This document shows, piece after piece, positions 6,103 to 6,353 of a stretch of 6,353 bases of DNA. A program made the position numbers and the translations under genes. The notes under the pieces are model-generated. The model searched no databases. It had not been told where the DNA came from and saw only the letters and a list, made by a program, of their open reading frames with translations. Position 1 is the first letter of the stretch. Every line of letters begins with the position of its first letter. The stretch comes from a bacterium HR23 (lineage in GTDB: Bacteria; Chloroflexota; Dehalococcoidia; Lucifugimonadales; HRBIN23). The stretch is from the NCBI GenBank assembly GCA_002923335.1, contig BEHZ01000098.1, positions 1 through 6,353 of the forward strand. Direction: 5' to 3'.

Positions 6103-6131
6103 TAAATACCATATGGGGGGATGCCTGTCAA
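6103..6131 (-). promoter_or_regulatory. Predicted sigma70-type promoter of the Fur-ZIP operon
   Basis: On the minus strand a perfect TTGACA (complement of 6126-6131) is separated by exactly 17 bases from TATTTA (complement of 6103-6108). The predicted start near 6096 is about 35 bases before the regulator ATG. The -35 is perfect and the spacing ideal; the -10 matches four of six consensus bases. It lies only about 25 bp beyond the stop codon of the transposase-like remnant. Confidence 0.65.
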
Positions 6132-6155
6132 GGGGGTGGGGGGTTGTCCTGCAAA

Positions 6156-6353
6156 TCAGGTGTAGGCGAAGGGGAGGCGGGGGGCTTGGGTGGTGGGGGT
6201 GGTCTTCAGGCCCCTCCGGCCCAGGAGCCACAAAAGGAGGGACAGCAGCACCCTCAGGTTGTAGGCCAAGGCCTCCAGGAACACCCGCTTCCGGGGTGTC
6301 TCCTCCCCCATCTCCGCAAGGTAACCCCCAAGGAGCCGGGTCTTGATCCCCCC
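6156..6353 (-). CDS. C-terminal end of a transposase-like protein, cut by the window edge
   Basis: The frame is open from the right window edge to a TGA at 6156-6158 and gives 65 residues. The visible part contains GIKTRLLGGYLAEM (2-15), PRKRVFLEALAYNLRVLLS (20-38) and a proline-rich tail ending PFAYT. The 'EALAYNL' segment with basic residues before it is typical of the last helix of DDE (IS4-related) transposases, but too little is present to name a family, and I see no terminal inverted repeat with confidence. It is transcribed in the same direction as the Fur-ZIP operon and ends 94 bp before it. It may be an intact gene extending beyond the window or a remnant. Other explanations, such as a non-transposase hypothetical protein, remain open. 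Confidence 0.45.
   Translation of the reverse strand, partial: GGIKTRLLGGYLAEMGEETPRKRVFLEALAYNLRVLLSLLLWLLGRRGLKTTPTTQAPRLPFAYT
6171..6199 (+). other. Guanine-quadruplex-capable G-tract cluster
   Basis: Four G-runs (6171-6174, 6179-6184, 6188-6190, 6195-6199) with loops of four, three and four bases fit the usual G3+N1-7 pattern on the plus strand, within the 3' end of the transposase-like gene. Further G-runs lie at 6132-6143. In GC-rich DNA such patterns can be accidental, and the plus strand is the template for the gene here, so it would act as DNA rather than RNA structure. Confidence 0.4.

Noticed and set aside
6062..6112. ATG at 6112 as start of the Fur-family gene
   Set aside because: The extra 17 residues are not family-like, the ATG lies upstream of the predicted -10 element, and the ATG at 6061 has a perfect ribosome binding site.
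5642..6346. Plus-strand open frame opposite the Fur-family gene and the right edge
   Set aside because: It is antisense to a well-supported regulator and crosses its promoter and leader; the composition is low-complexity.

Overview
The window is GC-rich bacterial DNA, with strong AAGGAGG ribosome binding sites and tightly packed genes. The combination of an alternative complex III (ACIII) gene cluster, a CaiB/BaiF-type CoA transferase and GC-rich codon use suggests a member of the Chloroflexota (Dehalococcoidia-like) or a similar deep-branching aerobic or facultative lineage. This placement comes from recognising families, not from a database search.

Left half (1-3563, plus strand): the downstream part of an ACIII (quinol:electron acceptor oxidoreductase) operon. 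In order it holds the 3' part of an NrfD-type membrane subunit, a complete second NrfD-type subunit (ActC-like), an ActD-like DUF3341 membrane protein, and an ActE-like monoheme cytochrome c lipoprotein. The cytochrome start is moved to a GTG at 2982, where a good ribosome binding site lies. The upstream heme and iron-sulfur subunits (ActA, ActB) would be expected to the left of the window. The complex would take electrons from quinol in the membrane and pass them through the outward-facing cytochromes to an oxidase or a soluble carrier.

Right half (3560-6061, minus strand): reading leftward, a Fur-family metal regulator (probably Zur-like), a ZIP-family metal transporter whose start overlaps the regulator's end by 25 bp, and then a class III CoA transferase. 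The first two form a plausible metal-homeostasis operon. It has a sigma70-type promoter (TTGACA-17-TATTTA) and a perfect 7-1-7 inverted repeat, TGATACCTGGTATCA, lying on the regulator's start codon; this resembles a Fur/Zur box and suggests autoregulation. The CoA transferase appears to have its own promoter (TATAAT) in the 64-bp gap after the transporter gene. It converges on the cytochrome gene, and the two stop codons share the palindrome CTAG.

Right edge (6156-6353, minus strand): the C-terminal end of a protein that resembles a DDE transposase, cut by the window edge. Its 3' end points at the metal operon, so the operon promoter may lie at or near a mobile-element boundary.

No RNA genes, CRISPR array or obvious unknown multigene system is visible. 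The more unusual points are the tandem NrfD genes, the first with altered pocket residues; the operator on the start codon; and the altered metal-site motif of the ZIP transporter.
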